Assembly: GCF_008124605.1 (NCBI RefSeq)
Contig: NZ_VRYN01000010.1
Coordinates: 1 to 32,006, forward strand
DNA length: 32,006 bases
Source: Halobacterium salinarum DSM 3754
GTDB lineage: Archaea > Halobacteriota > Halobacteria > Halobacteriales > Halobacteriaceae
Direction: 5' to 3'
Under the pieces are notes generated by a model, which was given only the letters and a program-made list of their open reading frames with translations, was not told the origin of the DNA and made no database searches. The first letter of the stretch is position 1, and each line of letters begins with the position of its first letter. The translations under genes and the position numbers were made by a program. Positions 30,015 through 32,006 of this stretch are shown here, piece after piece.

Positions 30015-31187
30015 ATGGACCGAACTTGTCCCCTCGAATTCATTTTCGCCTCGCATCTCGTGGTCGTCGCTATCGCTACACTTTCTGGAAGTCGCTTGAC
30101 TGTGGCGTGTCTCTTCATCATAGACGCAGCCCTCACCATGATCCGTATCCTCTACGAACGCTTGGCCGCTGGCCGCCCCCAGACCGGCTCTCCTCCTGCG
30201 ACGGACCCGTACAATCTCTTTAAAGATCTCCACGATGCGGTCGTGGACAAGCGCGGTCGGGTCCCAGTTCCGGGTTCAATGCCGCCGGTGTATCCACGGA
30301 ATATTCCGTATGTCGTCGAAAGTTGTGTTATCCTCTACCCATTGCTTGTCGTGGCGTTTCCGGTATGGTTGTTCTCCCCCTCGGGCACGCTCAGTGTACT
30401 TGCCATACCAGGAATTGGCATCATCGCCGCGAAGCACTTTGTCTTCATTCAGGCGCGTGAGTCGGCAGGAGTCTACGAAACCGCGTCGTCACGGCGGATC
30501 CGTCGTAACCGCAGCCTCCTCTTGGTTGCTCTCCTCTCAGGTGGCGCTGTTGCCGTCCTCTCGGCGGTATCTACCCCTGCCACGACGATGGTCGCAGCGA
30601 TGGCCGTAGCCGCACCGTGGGTGCTCTTCGACTGCCGGCAAGCTGGTCTCGGACCGTGGTTCCCAGTAATCGAGGGCGACGCGGTAGACCGCCCGGTTTC
30701 GGCTCCCCGTGGACAGCCATACACAACTTTCGCTCATGACAAACGAGGCGTGCGCCAGCATGCCTTCGGTGGCGGCTTCGCTTACGCACTCGACGCTGGA
30801 TTCTCAGTCATGCTACTTTCCGGGATACTCGCGATCTCGGCTCGCGCTGTCTGGCTCGTCCTTGTGATGGTTGTCCTGCTTCCCGTGTTCCTCATCCTAC
30901 CTGCGTCGGCGCTCGTCATGTGGATCGGGGAGAGCCACGTTGAGTATCGTCTCTACGACAATGGTATCGTTGCTTATGACACGTACCTTAACACGGTACA
31001 ATGGGTCGCTCCTGTGGAGGATATTCGCTCCGTTTCGGCGACCGATCCGACACCGCTGTGGCGCTCGTCGCTCGGACTGCCCGACAAGGACCTCATCCTC
31101 CAAATTGAGCGGGCAACGGGAGAGACCATTGAAATTCGGCGCTTGACCGACACGAAAGGGTTCGAACGAGCTTACCGAGATCCCTGA
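30015..31187 (+). CDS. Polytopic membrane protein with C-terminal PH-like domain
   Basis: 390 residues from ATG 30015, chosen because the 46 codons before it read as non-membrane, low-quality sequence and a TATA-like AATATATTC lies about 55 bases upstream. Two hydrophobic segments are near the N-terminus (FIFASHLVVVAIATLSG and VACLFIIDAALTMIRILY), then a conserved-looking soluble loop (DPYNLFKDLHDAVVDKRGRVPVPGSMPPVYPRNIPY). At least six more membrane segments follow. The last 75 residues (VEYRLYDNGIVAYDTYLNTVQWVAPVEDIRSV) resemble a PH-like/YokE-type beta domain. No function is known to me. It lies between the two IS-end-like repeats. Confidence 0.65.
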   Translation: MDRTCPLEFIFASHLVVVAIATLSGSRLTVACLFIIDAALTMIRILYERLAAGRPQTGSPPATDPYNLFKDLHDAVVDKRGRVPVPGSMPPVYPRNIPYVVESCVILYPLLVVAFPVWLFSPSGTLSVLAIPGIGIIAAKHFVFIQARESAGVYETASSRRIRRNRSLLLVALLSGGAVAVLSAVSTPATTMVAAMAVAAPWVLFDCRQAGLGPWFPVIEGDAVDRPVSAPRGQPYTTFAHDKRGVRQHAFGGGFAYALDAGFSVMLLSGILAISARAVWLVLVMVVLLPVFLILPASALVMWIGESHVEYRLYDNGIVAYDTYLNTVQWVAPVEDIRSVSATDPTPLWRSSLGLPDKDLILQIERATGETIEIRRLTDTKGFERAYRDP

Positions 31188-31538
31188 GAGCGGTTCGTGA
31201 GCGAGTTCCACGGACGGATCCATGGCTAGAACCTCACCAACTGGTTTGGGATCGTTCACTCATTGTGTTCCTCCCGCTTAGGTGTCTCTTGACAGCTATA
31301 TTCCTCTCGGGTAGGTCTACGATAGAAGGGGTCTCTTCCAGCATTCTGTTCGCTACGACGTATGTATTGAGCGATCCGTGATTCACCTGTACTGACCACA
31401 GGCGGTCAAAATGTATCTTTCCTGGGGATTTTAACAGAGCCGAAGCGGTCTTCACCGCTTGATATCCCGCAAACTCTCCCGGCTAGTGAGAACGTCTTTG
31501 ACCAGTATCATAATAGGACTCCTGACTGTGGTGCACGT
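31188..31538. other. Intergenic stretch with IS-end-like repeat and a small hairpin
   Basis: No credible gene is seen in these 350 bases. GGCTCTGTTAAAAT lies at 31428-31441 on the minus strand, paired with the 29535 copy. A hairpin AAGCGGT/ACCGCTT (31443-31449/31454-31460, loop CTTC) follows directly. An opposite-strand frame of 73 codons (31234-31455) begins inside the possible repeat. It could be a decayed transposase end, but I cannot support it. Confidence 0.35.
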
Positions 31539-31973
31539 ATGGGCTCCAGTCTCAGTCGCACCGCCCGCGAACAGCTCACGACCCGATACGTGCTCTCGCT
31601 CGTCGCGTTTCTCGCCCTCGTCTATGGCGTCACGAATGATGTCGGGACAGTACTCGTCATCGCTTTTGGCCTCGCGTTCGTGGAGGCGATCTCGATTCTC
31701 AGAGAAACGCCGACTGTCGATGGCCGCTGGGTCGGCGTTGGCCTTGGCGCGTTCATCACGGTCGCCAGTCTCGCGTGGCTCGGCTGGGAACTCACTGCGA
31801 CCACCGGAACAGGCGGTCCAGTATGGTTCCCGGCGCTGACCGCGCTGATCGGCGTCTGGTTCCTCTTCGATGCCCGCGCGGACTTCGCCGATAGCACTAG
31901 TAGCGACGAACCTCAGTACCTCACAAAGCATCGCCGGCTAATCCGACTTGAGCCATCTGTTCTGTTGTGGTGA
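31539..31973 (+). CDS. Membrane protein whose C-terminus runs into the terminal inverted repeat
   Basis: 144 residues with about four hydrophobic segments (YVLSLVAFLALVYGV, GTVLVIAFGLAFVEAISIL, WVGVGLGAFITVASLAWLGW and WFPALTALIGVWFLFDARA). It is not recognised. From 31913, in the codons after DEP, the sequence is the 94-bp inverted repeat, so the last 19 residues (QYLTKHRRLIRLEPSVLLW) are encoded by repeat DNA and probably do not belong to the original protein. The gene may therefore be a truncated 3' end created when the repeat arrived. A GTG or ATG start at 31539 is accepted because the first helix follows soon after. Confidence 0.55.
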   Translation: MGSSLSRTAREQLTTRYVLSLVAFLALVYGVTNDVGTVLVIAFGLAFVEAISILRETPTVDGRWVGVGLGAFITVASLAWLGWELTATTGTGGPVWFPALTALIGVWFLFDARADFADSTSSDEPQYLTKHRRLIRLEPSVLLW

Positions 31974-32006
31974 GTCGTCGATCACGGTTGAGCAACGCTG
32001 ATCGAA
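31913..32006 (-). repeat. Right copy of 94-bp terminal inverted repeat
   Basis: This is the exact reverse complement of 247-340 and reaches the window edge, so its true outer end is unknown. It contributes the C-terminal codons of the membrane-protein gene. Confidence 0.9.

Noticed and set aside
31452-31931. 159-codon minus-strand frame over the last membrane gene
   Set aside because: Charged, Arg/Glu-rich shadow; the + strand frame has evenly spaced membrane helices.

Overview
The window looks haloarchaeal. The proteins are strongly acidic, TATA-like boxes sit about 25-30 bases before several start codons (leaderless transcription), there is a Tat-type lipoprotein, and the arsenic genes are of halophile type. 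It reads as an accessory replicon or integrated conjugative island: a transfer operon, its own primase genes, an arsenic island, a toxin-antitoxin pair, a transposon remnant and several decayed genes. Whether it is a plasmid or integrated cannot be decided from the window.

Layout. 1-340: the 3' end of an unidentified gene, a strong hairpin, and one copy of a 94-bp perfect inverted repeat whose partner is the last 94 bases of the window. 341-2200: a 34-codon ORF, a convergent Fic/Doc-like gene and a decayed exonuclease VII large-subunit gene. 2200-14829: a dyad and promoter region, then one tightly packed operon on the + strand. It encodes a ribbon-helix-helix-like regulator, a small two-helix membrane protein, a secreted membrane-anchored protein, a Tat lipoprotein, a polytopic VirB6-like protein, a VirB3/PrgI-like protein, a VirB4-like ATPase, a 1272-residue VirD4-like ATPase with a nuclease-like tail, and a PriS-like primase. 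A TnpB element with two in-frame stops (14842-16071) separates this operon from a PriL-like Fe-S primase partner (16216-17739).

17757-23473: a phosphoesterase fragment, then the arsenic island: arsR-arsM (-), arsD-arsA and two small proteins ending Cys-Cys-stop (-), and arsR and arsC (+). No efflux permease is present. 23474-27138: accessory genes, namely two small proteins sharing a HEPSGA motif, a PD-(D/E)XK nuclease candidate, a double zinc-ribbon protein, and a RHH antitoxin/PIN toxin pair preceded by two copies of an operator-like repeat.

27139-27864 is the most unusual stretch: about 725 bases without a credible protein, packed with perfect short hairpins, a 19-bp-stem hairpin and a 10-base match to the 16S rRNA 3' tail. 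It leads into an OB-fold (RPA-like) single-strand DNA-binding protein and may be a structured RNA leader or a DNA processing/replication site. 28900-32006: a LAGLIDADG endonuclease gene with a premature stop and three membrane-protein genes, the last of which runs into the right copy of the terminal inverted repeat.

Together the genes suggest an element that moves DNA through a type IV-like apparatus, primes and protects its own single strands (PriS/PriL-like and OB-fold proteins), is stabilised by a toxin-antitoxin pair, and carries arsenic resistance as cargo.
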